From an uncultured bacterium (GTDB taxonomy: Bacteria; Cyanobacteriota; Vampirovibrionia; Gastranaerophilales; Gastranaerophilaceae), in contig CAMOPX010000015.1 in the NCBI GenBank assembly GCA_946622415.1, positions 1 to 42,769 on the forward strand: a DNA stretch of 42,769 nucleotides. Reading direction: 5' to 3'. Within the stretch, counting starts at the first letter, position 1, and each line of letters begins with the position of its first letter. Both the position numbers and the translations under genes were made by a program. The notes beneath the pieces were generated by a model that saw nothing but the letters and a program-made list of their open reading frames with translations, was not told where the DNA came from and made no database searches. Below are positions 9,265 to 17,309 of the stretch, piece by piece.

Positions 9265-9999
9265 CTAGTCAAAATCTGCTCTCGGTAAATTTAATCTTGC
9301 ATAAAAATTTTCAATTGATTCCAAAATATTTTCCATATTTAATTCATCAAAATTTTGAATCGTGCCTATTAAATCAAGTTCAAAATCATGGAGTAGTAAT
9401 ATTGCTTTATGAAGATAGTCTTTATTAACTTTATTTAAAACAACACCGATTTGCCCGTTCGGAGTATATTTTTTAGAAGAATTTGCAACCTTTGATGCCA
9501 ATACAACTCCGTCTTTAGTACAAGGTGTAACAATAAGCGCAACATCAACAGAACAATCAACAAGAAGATTTAAGTATTTTAAATCGTATTCACAATCAAA
9601 AATAACAAAATCATACCTGTCTATCAGTTTTGTAACAGAATCTCGCATAAGTTTTGTTGAGGGACAATGACAATCCTTTGGTGTAACAAACCAAGAAGAA
9701 ATCATATCAATATTTTCATCAAGTGAAATAATAATATCTTCTAATGCCCACTCAATATATTCCTGCTTTGACATGCCTTCTGGGATTCCGGTTTTATATT
9801 CATGTTTTCCTGATTTTATGCCGTATATCGTATTTTTTGATTTAATGCCAAAGCTGTCGGATAATTCTAAACTCAAATCGTTATCAACAAGAAGTATCAA
9901 AGAATTTTTGTTTTTCTTTTTTAATACCTCTAAAAATGCCCTTGCAACCGTAGTTTTTCCGCTGCCTGATTTACCTATAATAGCTATTGTAGATGTCAT
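9265..9999 (-). CDS. CooC-like MinD/ParA-type ATPase with a metal-binding CxC motif
   Basis: A 244-residue SIMIBI-class P-loop NTPase. The deviant Walker A is IGKSGSGKTT with signature Lys10, and the Walker B region is YDFVIFDCE. Cys110 and Cys112 form DCHCPSTKLMR, matching in position and context the CxC of CooC/AcsF proteins, where the two Cys bind nickel or zinc across a dimer. CooC proteins help insert nickel into carbon monoxide dehydrogenase. A chromosome-partition role (ParA) is less likely because of the CxC and absence of parB. It is the first gene of the folD/alr run; an AAAGGA ribosome-binding site precedes the ATG. Which nickel enzyme it would serve is not shown in the window. Confidence 0.72.
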   Translation of the reverse strand: MTSTIAIIGKSGSGKTTVARAFLEVLKKKNKNSLILLVDNDLSLELSDSFGIKSKNTIYGIKSGKHEYKTGIPEGMSKQEYIEWALEDIIISLDENIDMISSWFVTPKDCHCPSTKLMRDSVTKLIDRYDFVIFDCEYDLKYLNLLVDCSVDVALIVTPCTKDGVVLASKVANSSKKYTPNGQIGVVLNKVNKDYLHKAILLLHDFELDLIGTIQNFDELNMENILESIENFYARLNLPRADFD

Positions 10000-10053
10000 T
10001 AAAATTCCTTTATCAGCTTATATTATTTTAATACAAACATTAATAAAATATAG

Positions 10054-10068
10054 TATAATAAATTTATG
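10054..10068 (+). promoter_or_regulatory. -10 box placing the rpiB transcript start at its ATG
   Basis: TATAAT (10054-10059) ends six bases before the ATG at 10066. A transcript starting seven bases downstream of a -10 box would begin at the ATG itself, and no Shine-Dalgarno sequence lies in between. This predicts a leaderless mRNA. Confidence 0.55.
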
Positions 10069-10500
10069 AAAGAAAAAATTATTATAGCATCAGACCACGG
10101 TGGTTTTGAATTAAAAGAAAAAATTATTGCATATTTAAATGAAAACAATTATGAAGTTGGGGATTTAGGGACGAATTCAAAGGAATCATGTGATTATCCT
10201 ATATATGCAAAAAAATTATGTAAAGAACTTCTTGAAAATAATATTAAAAAGGGAATCTTGGTTTGCGGAACGGGTTTAGGAATGCAAATAACGGCAAACA
10301 AATTCAAAGGCATAAGGGCGGTTTGTGTATCCGATACTTATAGCGCCAAAATGTCAAGAGAACACAATGATTCAAATGTACTCTGTTTGGGTGCAAGAGT
10401 GCTTGGTGAAGGATTAGCAAAAGATATTATTGATGTTTGGTTAAAAACAGATTTCTTGGGTGAAAGACACCAAAGAAGAGTGGATATGATTGAGAATTAA
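10066..10500 (+). CDS. rpiB: Ribose-5-phosphate isomerase B
   Basis: Interconverts ribose 5-phosphate and ribulose 5-phosphate in the non-oxidative pentose phosphate pathway. The 144-residue length and motifs fit: IIIASDHGGFELK at the N-terminus, catalytic Cys67 in ILVCGTGLGM, His100 in SREHNDSN and the C-terminal GERHQRRVDMI. Related LacA/LacB sugar isomerases share the fold, but the active-site residues are those of RpiB. The gene is divergent from the CooC-like gene and is closed by a bidirectional terminator. It probably has a leaderless transcript. Confidence 0.94.
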   Translation: MKEKIIIASDHGGFELKEKIIAYLNENNYEVGDLGTNSKESCDYPIYAKKLCKELLENNIKKGILVCGTGLGMQITANKFKGIRAVCVSDTYSAKMSREHNDSNVLCLGARVLGEGLAKDIIDVWLKTDFLGERHQRRVDMIEN

Positions 10501-10518
10501 AATAAAAAATTTATAAAA

Positions 10519-10557
10519 AATAGAGAGTATATTTTTCTAATATGCTCTCTATTTTTA
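10519..10557. terminator. Bidirectional terminator between rpiB and the solenoid gene
   Basis: A 13-base-pair stem (AATAGAGAGTATA / TATGCTCTCTATT, one G-T wobble) has an A-tract on its left and a T-tract on its right. It sits between two convergent genes, so it can serve both strands. Confidence 0.85.
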
Positions 10558-10574
10558 TTATTTAAACTATTTAA

Positions 10575-11414
10575 CTATTTACCTTGGATTTGATTTACGA
10601 TATCGCCCAATATATCAAGTGATTTTGTAAACATATCGGAATTATACCAATCAGTGAATGTATCAAATTTTTCTGCTAATTGTTCATCAGAAATTTTTGT
10701 TTTAATTTCAACTTCAGCTTTAATAGAAGATTTAATACTCTTGATTTCGCAATTATAAAGAGCAATTTTATTTGCTTTTTTAAGACTTGGAAGTTGTTTT
10801 AGGGTAGAATTTGCAACAAATAATTTATCTACTTCTTCAAGACTTCTGATAACAGGTAAATCAATTTTATTTGCATTATCAGTTGAACAAATAAATATGT
10901 CTTGCGCTGTCTCTAAAGATTTAATTTCCGAAACAGGGCAATCAACTATACATAATTTTCCAACGTTTTCAAGAGCTGATATATCCATTAATGCTGAATT
11001 TTGAGCGATTAAAATATCTGCATCTTTCAATTTAGGTAAAGCTTTGATTTTTGAATTTTCCATTGAAATTGAACCAACTGCTTTCAATTTCGGCAATTTT
11101 TTCAAATTTTCACTAACAAAGAATTTACCTACTGCTTTAAGATGAGGCATTTCAACAATCGGTGAATTTTTATCCATAATTAATTCTTGACAAACAACAA
11201 GAGGGAAAGTTGTCAATTTTGATTTTCTTGTTTCGAATTTTCCTGAACATCCGATAACATTTTTAATCAATTCGTCTTCATTTATGTCTAATTCTTCAAA
11301 AGTTTTTCCTTTTGGTTGGCAATAATGAGAAATGATAATTTGGTTATCACCGTTTACTGTTGCGCTTATTCCGTTTTGTTCAAAAACTTCAACTGCCCAT
11401 TGTACTTCATTCAT
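10575..11414 (-). CDS. Leucine-rich beta-solenoid protein, function unknown
   Basis: A 279-residue protein of unrecognised family. Residues ~70-245 form about seven repeats of 19-22 residues with consensus L(K/E)-x-A-x-x-I-x-x-x-N-S-x-(I/L)-x-x-L-P, for example LKAVGSISMENSKIKALPK. This resembles an atypical leucine-rich repeat or beta-solenoid. The N-terminus (EVQWAVEVFEQNGISATVNG) looks like a small alpha/beta cap. There is no signal peptide or membrane segment, so it is probably cytosolic or exported by a non-Sec route. I chose the ATG at 11414 because GGAG lies nine bases upstream; a GTG 15 bases earlier overlaps that ribosome-binding site and is unlikely. Solenoids of this type usually mediate protein contacts. 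Confidence 0.75.
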   Translation of the reverse strand: MNEVQWAVEVFEQNGISATVNGDNQIIISHYCQPKGKTFEELDINEDELIKNVIGCSGKFETRKSKLTTFPLVVCQELIMDKNSPIVEMPHLKAVGKFFVSENLKKLPKLKAVGSISMENSKIKALPKLKDADILIAQNSALMDISALENVGKLCIVDCPVSEIKSLETAQDIFICSTDNANKIDLPVIRSLEEVDKLFVANSTLKQLPSLKKANKIALYNCEIKSIKSSIKAEVEIKTKISDEQLAEKFDTFTDWYNSDMFTKSLDILGDIVNQIQGK

Positions 11415-11467
11415 AGTTTGAATCTCCACTTAAATATCCTTCGTAACATATCACATAAAACTAAATT

Positions 11468-11503
11468 CCCGAAAAGTATTTTTTATATCATTCGGGCTTT
11501 TTT
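11468..11503. terminator. Weak hairpin at the 3' end of the mannosidase gene
   Basis: CCCGAA (11468-11473) and TTCGGG (11491-11496) can pair across the mannosidase stop codon. The T-rich tail is better on the plus strand (CTTTTTTA) than on the minus strand (AATTTAGTTTT), where the gene actually ends, so termination here is uncertain. Confidence 0.35.
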
Positions 11504-13717
11504 AGTATTTGTATTATAAATAACCTTTTTCCTATTGCTTATTCCATAAAACAATTCATTATTTTGTATATTTATAAACCTTATTATTTTATCATATTGG
11601 CCGTCAATAGCAATATAGTTAGCAAAAAATACATCCAAATTAATGAGTATTTTTTTATAGTTTCCAAACATCAAAGCAAATTGCACATTATATTTTCCAA
11701 TCATTTGTGCTTCAGGTGTTTTTAAATTCGGACCTGCGGGGATGTATCTGGCAGGATTTTTAGGATTTGATATTGTTCCGAATGCTCTTAAAAGACAGAG
11801 TCTTATTTCGTTTTTGTATATTTCATATTCATTTAAGCCCTTTGTTAAAAGAGAAACATTGTTTGCCACAACAAAATTCTGCATTGGATAAGAATTTGTT
11901 TTTAATTCTATTGGTTTTTTTGCAGGCATATAGTCCTGCATTTTGTAATTATGATTAATTTTTCTTTCAATAACACCAAGTGCATCTTGTGCAATTGTCT
12001 TAGAAATATTTTTATTTGTTCTTACAACAAATTGCAATTTGTGATTCTTCTTTTTGTTGTTAATTTCAGCATTGAAGTCTAAAAATTCGGAATTGTTATC
12101 TAAGCTAGCATCCAGTTTAATATCTTTAAAATATAATCTTAAAGAACTTCTTATTTCACCTGAATATAAAATATTTGATTTAATTAATTCAATCTTTTCA
12201 TATTCACCAATTGGCGCAAAGTTGTAGCTATCACCTAAATCTTTTATATCGGTTAAATATAATTCGACTTGTTCATTATTTTTTTTATTCTGCACAAAAA
12301 TCTTTTTATTTTTAACTTTTAATTTTATAAATTCATTTTCTATTGAGTTATTTGACACAAAAACCTTCTTATGAGGTTTTATAATTTTAACCTCTGAAAA
12401 CGAATGTTTTTTGTTGTTTGAAACTTCAATCAGCTGCCTGTATATCTTTGTAATTTCTTCAGTAACAGGAATTTTATATATATTTGCCAAATCCTCGTCG
12501 TTAAATCTTTCTTCGTAATCCAAAACTTGTGCATTTTCAAGAACATAGGGGAGTTTAATCTCAATTGTTTTTATATTATCAAAATTAGAAAGATTAAATA
12601 AACCTAAAGAATTCTTTGATGTAGACAATTTTGAATTCTTATTTTTAAAATTTTGTAAAATATTTCTTTCAACTGAATTTAATATATTTTCGCACTTTTC
12701 AAATCTAAAATCCACAGCCCTTGCAACACTATCCAATGAACAACCGCAAATTCCGTCGTGGGCATGGTTTTTTATCAATGTTTCATAAGCAACATTTATA
12801 TTAGCATCATATTTTTCTTTCAAATAAAAATTCAAAGGTTCGGTTATTCTTGAAATTCTATTTTGTAAAATTGAATTTTTAACCTTTTGATAGATTCTTG
12901 AAGAATAAACACCACCCAAAATATAAGTATCTGAATTGTCTAAAAATTCTTTTTCTTTGGTCGTATTTATAAATTTAGATTTATTAAAATATTCAAAAGG
13001 TGAAGACAAAATTATTTCATAATTTTTAAGCTCTTTATTTATTTTTTTAATTTTTTCTTTAGCATTTTTTATAACTCCCAAATGATCAGCACCTATAGGC
13101 ATAATCAAAGGGTCGGGTGAATATTTTGAAATTTTATCCAAATATTTATTTAGTTTTTCCGAATCAATATTTTCGGTATTTAAAAAATCATTAAAATATC
13201 CTTGAACAAGCCAAAGAGTATTTATATTGTTTTTTATAAAATTGCAGCAATTTTTGATTTTTTTAGGGTTTACACCACGCCAAATAACGGCTTTGTTTAT
13301 ATTTGATAATTTTAAGGCTTCAAAAATTGAATTTGAGATTCCAAATACATCACAGATGTAGCCTATAAAATCATTTTCACCAAATGTTTTAGAATATTTT
13401 TTACCTATTTCTATATTTTTAAGCATAGAAATAAAACTTGTTAAATAAGTATCAGCACTAACATAAAAAGGGCCTATAGCAAGTTTTTTTTCTTTTATTA
13501 ATTTTAAAATAACTTTTTCGTTTTCAGGTTTAATTTTTAAATAATTTAATAAGGCAATAATCTGACCGTCAAAATAAAAGAAAGGAAGATTATTATTTTC
13601 TAATTCGTTTATTACTCCGTCAACAACATCAACCAATCTGATATCAAAATCTTCTTTATCTCGATACCACTCCATATCCCAATGGGTATGAACGTATGCA
13701 TATACTTGTTTTTTCAT
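11483..13717 (-). CDS. Glycoside hydrolase family 38 alpha-mannosidase-like protein
   Basis: A 744-residue GH38-type enzyme. The N-terminus carries YVHTHWDMEWY, whose His12 and Asp14 match the zinc ligands, and GYICDVFGIS with the likely nucleophile Asp123. The third landmark, NHAHDGICGCSLDSV (His318, His320, Asp321), matches the NxxHDxIxGCSxDxV segment of bacterial GH38 enzymes such as MngB. The C-terminal half looks beta-rich, as in the family, but is Lys/Asn/Ile-rich and poorly conserved. No signal peptide is visible, so it should be cytosolic and act on imported or released mannosides. Candidate activities are alpha-mannosidase and mannosylglycerate hydrolase; the sequence does not separate them. 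No sugar transporter is adjacent. Confidence 0.83.
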   Translation of the reverse strand: MKKQVYAYVHTHWDMEWYRDKEDFDIRLVDVVDGVINELENNNLPFFYFDGQIIALLNYLKIKPENEKVILKLIKEKKLAIGPFYVSADTYLTSFISMLKNIEIGKKYSKTFGENDFIGYICDVFGISNSIFEALKLSNINKAVIWRGVNPKKIKNCCNFIKNNINTLWLVQGYFNDFLNTENIDSEKLNKYLDKISKYSPDPLIMPIGADHLGVIKNAKEKIKKINKELKNYEIILSSPFEYFNKSKFINTTKEKEFLDNSDTYILGGVYSSRIYQKVKNSILQNRISRITEPLNFYLKEKYDANINVAYETLIKNHAHDGICGCSLDSVARAVDFRFEKCENILNSVERNILQNFKNKNSKLSTSKNSLGLFNLSNFDNIKTIEIKLPYVLENAQVLDYEERFNDEDLANIYKIPVTEEITKIYRQLIEVSNNKKHSFSEVKIIKPHKKVFVSNNSIENEFIKLKVKNKKIFVQNKKNNEQVELYLTDIKDLGDSYNFAPIGEYEKIELIKSNILYSGEIRSSLRLYFKDIKLDASLDNNSEFLDFNAEINNKKKNHKLQFVVRTNKNISKTIAQDALGVIERKINHNYKMQDYMPAKKPIELKTNSYPMQNFVVANNVSLLTKGLNEYEIYKNEIRLCLLRAFGTISNPKNPARYIPAGPNLKTPEAQMIGKYNVQFALMFGNYKKILINLDVFFANYIAIDGQYDKIIRFINIQNNELFYGISNRKKVIYNTNTKKARMI

Positions 13718-13880
13718 ACATATATTTTAGCAAATTTAATATTTTTTTACAAAAATATCATCTGAATGTATGCATTTTTTTATTCTACATATTATAGATG
13801 AGTTATCTTTTTTTTAAATGTAGTATGTTATAAACACAATAAGTCAAGAAAACGTTATCCCCAATAAAAAAGAGTAAAAT

Positions 13881-14141
13881 ATGAACAGAAACACGAAAAG
13901 ATCATTAGAAATCGAAATTTTGAATTGCAAAAAAAGACTTAAAGAATTGGCTCCAGATATTGAATTCGATGAAGAAAAAGCAACCGAGTACAATAAAGTA
14001 ATTGTACAAAAGGCAATTCTTCTTGATAACTACAAAAAACTCTGCTACAAGCCGAGTTTTAAAGAAAGATTTGTAAAACTGTTAACAGGCAATCTTTTCA
14101 AAGAAAAAGAGCCCCTGATTTGTGACTATTTTTTGACTTAA
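13881..14141 (+). CDS. Small hypothetical protein (86 residues)
   Basis: I do not recognise this protein. It is charged and mostly helical in appearance, beginning MNRNTKRSLEIEILNCKKRL, with Lys/Glu-rich heptad-like stretches to residue ~55 and no signal peptide or membrane segment. It stands alone on the plus strand between minus-strand genes. Upstream is TGTTATAAAC, a plausible -10 near 13830, and the ribosome-binding site is weak (AGAGT). A strong terminator begins 31 bases after the stop, which supports it as a real expressed gene. Confidence 0.65.
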   Translation: MNRNTKRSLEIEILNCKKRLKELAPDIEFDEEKATEYNKVIVQKAILLDNYKKLCYKPSFKERFVKLLTGNLFKEKEPLICDYFLT

Positions 14142-14172
14142 AATGCACGATATATATACAACGACGACATAG

Positions 14173-14200
14173 CTCTCGTAACAAACGAGAGTTTTTTTTT
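14173..14200 (+). terminator. Rho-independent terminator of the 86-residue gene
   Basis: CTCTCGT (14173-14179) pairs with ACGAGAG (14185-14191) around a five-base loop, followed by nine Ts. The T-run reaches the last bases of the convergent PEBP gene. Confidence 0.9.
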
Positions 14201-14753
14201 ATTTTCTTTCAAAAAGTCCTGTTATTGTTGATTTTGCAATTGTATGTTTTTTAATTTCATTATGAACTAATAACGGTTTGTCAGTTTGCTTAACATCTAA
14301 AGTTTCAACATCAAGCGCATAAACCGTGAAATTGTAATGATGAATTCCATGCCCTACGGGAGGACAAGCTCCGCCAAAACCGGTTGTTTCAAAATCCGTA
14401 ACCGTCTCTGTAGCAGAAGATATTTTTTCACCTTGATTTATTGAATTAACGTTTTTCGGAATATTTATAACCAGCCAATGATACCACCCGTTTTGTCTTG
14501 GGGCGTCGGGGTCATGACATACTATGGCAAAACTTTTTGTATTTTCTGGAGGGTTTACCCATTTTAATTGCGGAGATACATTTCCTCCTTTACATCCGTA
14601 TCCGTTGTAAACCTGAGCATTGGGCAAAGTATCGTTATCTTTTAATTCATTACTTGATAATTTAAATATATTTTCCTGAACCATATCTAAAGCACTGGAC
14701 ATAATTACCCCTCCAAAGAATAAACACATGATTAATAAAATAATTTTTTTCAT
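14199..14753 (-). CDS. YbhB/YbcL-type PEBP family protein, exported
   Basis: A phosphatidylethanolamine-binding-protein (Raf-kinase-inhibitor-like) family member of 184 residues. An N-terminal signal sequence (MKKIILLIMCLFFGGVIMSS) predicts export to the periplasm. Family motifs: VSPQLKW, CHDPDAPRQNGWYHW and the paired PVGHGIHHYNFTVYALD that build the anion-binding pocket. Bacterial members have no firmly assigned substrate; small phosphorylated ligands are suspected. It starts 12 bases after the UbiA-family gene stop, so the two are probably co-transcribed. Confidence 0.9.
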   Translation of the reverse strand: MKKIILLIMCLFFGGVIMSSALDMVQENIFKLSSNELKDNDTLPNAQVYNGYGCKGGNVSPQLKWVNPPENTKSFAIVCHDPDAPRQNGWYHWLVINIPKNVNSINQGEKISSATETVTDFETTGFGGACPPVGHGIHHYNFTVYALDVETLDVKQTDKPLLVHNEIKKHTIAKSTITGLFERK

Positions 14754-14765
14754 AATTTACCTGAT

Positions 14766-15773
14766 TTATAGTGATGAAAATACGCAATTTCCTGTTATGG
14801 CACCAATTGCCAAAAACAAAGCAAAGAAGAATAAATAATTTCTTGCCAGATACATTCTGTACATAAAGAAATCAATTCTTGCTTCTTTGATTTTTTTCCA
14901 ATTTTCAAAAGGCCCATAATACCATCTGGGTTGAAAATCTATATCTCTTATATTTATATAGTCATCCAAAGAAGCCGGAAGCTTAACAGCTATAGGCAAA
15001 GTTAAAAATACATAAAATGTTTTCGGATTAAAACAACCCAATAAAACAGCTGCAACAACAATTGCATAAGAGCAAAAGATTGCAATTTTGAGCCATTTTA
15101 TTGCGTTTAATTTACTGCCCGAGATAATACAGAGAGTCTTTTTGTTTTCTGAAATATCATGCTCCCAATCCATTAAATTATCCGTATGTAGCAAAACTAT
15201 TGCATTATAAAATACGGCAACAGAACACAAAAACAAATTATAATTAAATTCACCCGTTAAAGCTAAATATCCGCCGTTTATCATTAAGGGGCCATAGATT
15301 AAACCGATTATAATTTCACCAAGACAAAATTTTGGCGCAATCGGATAAAACAAAGCAAAAACACCACCGATTAACGCATAAATAAGCACATATATGCTAA
15401 CATTTATTGCAAAATAAATTCCTATGCAAGTTGCAATTAAAAATAACATAAATATAACAAATCTTACTTCTTTAAAAGAAAAAGTGCGATTTAATATAAG
15501 ATTTGCCTTCAAAGCAAACCTGTCGAAAGATATATTTTCTAATGAACCACAAACTTTTAATTTCTTTTTAGTGTCAACATAATCATCAAACAAATTTGCA
15601 CCAAGATGAACACAACAAAGTGCCAAAACTAAAAGTCCAAAATTTAAATACGTAAAAGATTCATTGTATTTTGCGAATGCCCAAATTAAAATACAAGACG
15701 CCAATGTAACAGGCAATGCATAAACTCGTGTTAATTCTCCGAAATTAAAAAATAGTTTCTTTATAAAACTCAT
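14766..15773 (-). CDS. UbiA-superfamily prenyltransferase (MenA-like)
   Basis: A 335-residue integral membrane protein with about eight to nine hydrophobic helices. The two aspartate-rich motifs that bind Mg-prenyl diphosphate are present: GANLFDDYVD (Asn60, Asp63, Asp64, Asp67) and HTDNLMDWEHD (Asp198, Asp202, Asp206), the second followed by ENKKTL as in the MenA-type consensus. It should attach a polyprenyl chain to an aromatic acceptor in the membrane; 1,4-dihydroxy-2-naphthoate (menaquinone) is the best guess, but other UbiA acceptors are possible. No other men or ubi gene is visible. The GGGGAAT ribosome-binding site supports the chosen start. Confidence 0.82.
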   Translation of the reverse strand: MSFIKKLFFNFGELTRVYALPVTLASCILIWAFAKYNESFTYLNFGLLVLALCCVHLGANLFDDYVDTKKKLKVCGSLENISFDRFALKANLILNRTFSFKEVRFVIFMLFLIATCIGIYFAINVSIYVLIYALIGGVFALFYPIAPKFCLGEIIIGLIYGPLMINGGYLALTGEFNYNLFLCSVAVFYNAIVLLHTDNLMDWEHDISENKKTLCIISGSKLNAIKWLKIAIFCSYAIVVAAVLLGCFNPKTFYVFLTLPIAVKLPASLDDYINIRDIDFQPRWYYGPFENWKKIKEARIDFFMYRMYLARNYLFFFALFLAIGAITGNCVFSSL

Positions 15774-16106
15774 AAAAATTCCCCAAATAATTCTATCGTC
15801 ATGACATTAGTATATATGAAATTTTTGTCATGCATATAACAAAGTTGGATATAATAATTTTTGTAAATTTATTTTTTTAATAATACGTTTTTTTTATTAA
15901 TTAATAAAACTTAATAAAATACCAAAATAAGCGCATAAAATCTATATTTTTTAATTATTATCAATTCTTTTTGTGTTGTATCTTTAAAAAATTCATTTTG
16001 TATTTTTGTTAAATTTTGCCATTTTTCCGTATTTCTAAAGGATATTTTACTTGCCAAGGAAAATTCACCGGATATTATTAATAAAGCGAGAAAAATAAGG
16101 AAAGAT
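15774..16106. promoter_or_regulatory. Divergent intergenic region upstream of infA and the UbiA-family gene
   Basis: This 333-base non-coding stretch is very AT-rich. GTCATGACAT (15798-15807, containing an eight-base palindrome) and GTCATGCAT (15827-15835) form an imperfect direct repeat. TTGTCA (15825-15830) and TATAAT (15850-15855) could be a plus-strand promoter for the ribosomal operon, although the 19-base spacer is long. No credible gene or RNA element was seen in the rest. The open frame running upstream of infA lacks a start and is probably chance. Confidence 0.4.
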
Positions 16107-16322
16107 ATGTCAAAAGACGTAATTGAATTAGAAGGTACAATACTCGAAGCCTTGCCCAATGCAATGTTCAGAGTTGAACTTGAAAATAAGCACGAAATAT
16201 TAGCACATATTTCAGGTAAAATCAGAAAAAATTTCATAAGGATTTTACCCGGCGATAAAGTAAAAGTCGAAATGACACCATACGACTTAACCAGAGGAAG
16301 AATAACATACAGACTAAAATAA
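16107..16322 (+). CDS. infA: Translation initiation factor IF-1
   Basis: A 71-residue OB-fold protein that binds the A site of the 30S subunit during initiation. The sequence runs [18 protein letters not shown] through [20 protein letters not shown] to GRITYRLK, all canonical. AAGGAAAGAT precedes the ATG. It heads the operon with rpmJ 11 bases downstream. The secY-adk-map genes that usually precede it in the spc cluster are not upstream here, so the cluster is split at this point. Confidence 0.97.
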   Translation: MSKDVIELEGTILEALPNAMFRVELENKHEILAHISGKIRKNFIRILPGDKVKVEMTPYDLTRGRITYRLK

Positions 16323-16333
16323 AGGATAAAAAA

Positions 16334-16447
16334 ATGAAAGTAAGAGCATCAGTAAAAAAAATATGCAAAGACTGTCAAATTATCAAAAGACGCGGCAGAG
16401 TGACAGTGGTTTGCAAACACCCGAAACACAAACAAAGACAAGGTTAA
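16334..16447 (+). CDS. rpmJ: 50S ribosomal protein L36
   Basis: A 37-residue protein: [14 protein letters not shown] at the N-terminus and [12 protein letters not shown] at the end. It is the zinc-ribbon (C+) form, with Cys11, Cys14, Cys27 and His32 as ligands. AAAGGAT precedes the ATG. It lies between infA and rpsM, its standard position. Confidence 0.97.
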   Translation: MKVRASVKKICKDCQIIKRRGRVTVVCKHPKHKQRQG

Positions 16448-16463
16448 AAATAGGAGAAAATAA

Positions 16464-16832
16464 ATGGCAAGATTAGTTGGGGTTGATTTGCCCCGCAATA
16501 AAAGAATGGTTATAGCTTTAACCTACATCTACGGAATCGGACCGACAAGAAGTGCTAAAATATTAGCCGCTTGCGATATTTCTCAAGATTTGAGAACGGA
16601 CGATTTAACAGAAGAAGATATTAAAAAATTAAGAAATGAAATCTCTCACTACACAGTTGAAGGTGACTTAAAAAGAGAAGAATCATTACACATTAAACGT
16701 TTAGGTGAAATTAATTCCTACCGTGGAATTCGCCACAGAAAGAAACTTCCCGTTAGAGGTCAAAGAACAAAAACTAATGCAAGAACACGCAGAGGTAAAA
16801 AGACAGGACCTATAGCAGGTAAGAAGAAATAA
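16464..16832 (+). CDS. rpsM: 30S ribosomal protein S13
   Basis: A 122-residue S13 of the 30S head, contacting the P-site tRNA and the 50S subunit. Recognisable parts are the N-terminal [34 protein letters not shown], and the basic tail [20 protein letters not shown] ending in lysines. A strong AGGAG lies upstream. Sixteen bases separate it from rpmJ. Confidence 0.97.
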   Translation: MARLVGVDLPRNKRMVIALTYIYGIGPTRSAKILAACDISQDLRTDDLTEEDIKKLRNEISHYTVEGDLKREESLHIKRLGEINSYRGIRHRKKLPVRGQRTKTNARTRRGKKTGPIAGKKK

Positions 16833-16863
16833 TTAGAAAATCGTAAATAAAAGGAAGATAATA

Positions 16864-17250
16864 ATGGCTAAACCTACAAAAGTTAAAAAGAAAGAAAGAA
16901 AGAATATATTACAAGGTGTTGTTCATATCCAATCAACATTTAACAACACAATTGTTACTTCAACAGATACACAAGGTAATGCAGTAGCTTGGGCTTCTGC
17001 AGGCGGTTGTGGTTTTAAAGGTGCAAGAAAAGGTACGCCTTTTGCAGCGCAATCAGCAGCTGAAATCGTTGCAAAGAAATCAGTTGACCAAGGTATGAAA
17101 AAAGTTGAAGTTTATGTTAAAGGCCCAGGCTCAGGCAGAGAAACTGCAATCAGAGCTATCCAAAGCGCAGGTCTTGAAATTACATTAATCAAGGATGTTA
17201 CTCCGATTCCACACAACGGATGTCGTCCTCCGAAAAAACGCAGAGTATAG
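16864..17250 (+). CDS. rpsK: 30S ribosomal protein S11
   Basis: A 128-residue platform protein of the 30S subunit. It has [18 protein letters not shown], the glycine-rich [16 protein letters not shown] and the C-terminal [20 protein letters not shown], all typical. AAGGAAG precedes the ATG. It sits between rpsM and rpsD, as in the alpha operon of many bacteria. Confidence 0.97.
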   Translation: MAKPTKVKKKERKNILQGVVHIQSTFNNTIVTSTDTQGNAVAWASAGGCGFKGARKGTPFAAQSAAEIVAKKSVDQGMKKVEVYVKGPGSGRETAIRAIQSAGLEITLIKDVTPIPHNGCRPPKKRRV

Positions 17251-17309
17251 TTTTTAATACTCAGATGCATTAACAAAAAGAAAGTAAATAATTAACAATA
17301 GGAGCTAAA

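Noticed and set aside
11415-11429. GTG start for the solenoid protein
   Set aside because: The GGAG within it is ideally spaced for the ATG at 11414.
16020-16106. In-frame upstream extension of infA
   Set aside because: No start codon with a ribosome-binding site, and IF-1 proteins begin at the chosen methionine.
15911-16237. A 108-codon minus-strand frame covering the infA leader and most of infA
   Set aside because: It is antisense to infA, has hydrophobic AT-driven composition and no family resemblance; infA is certain.
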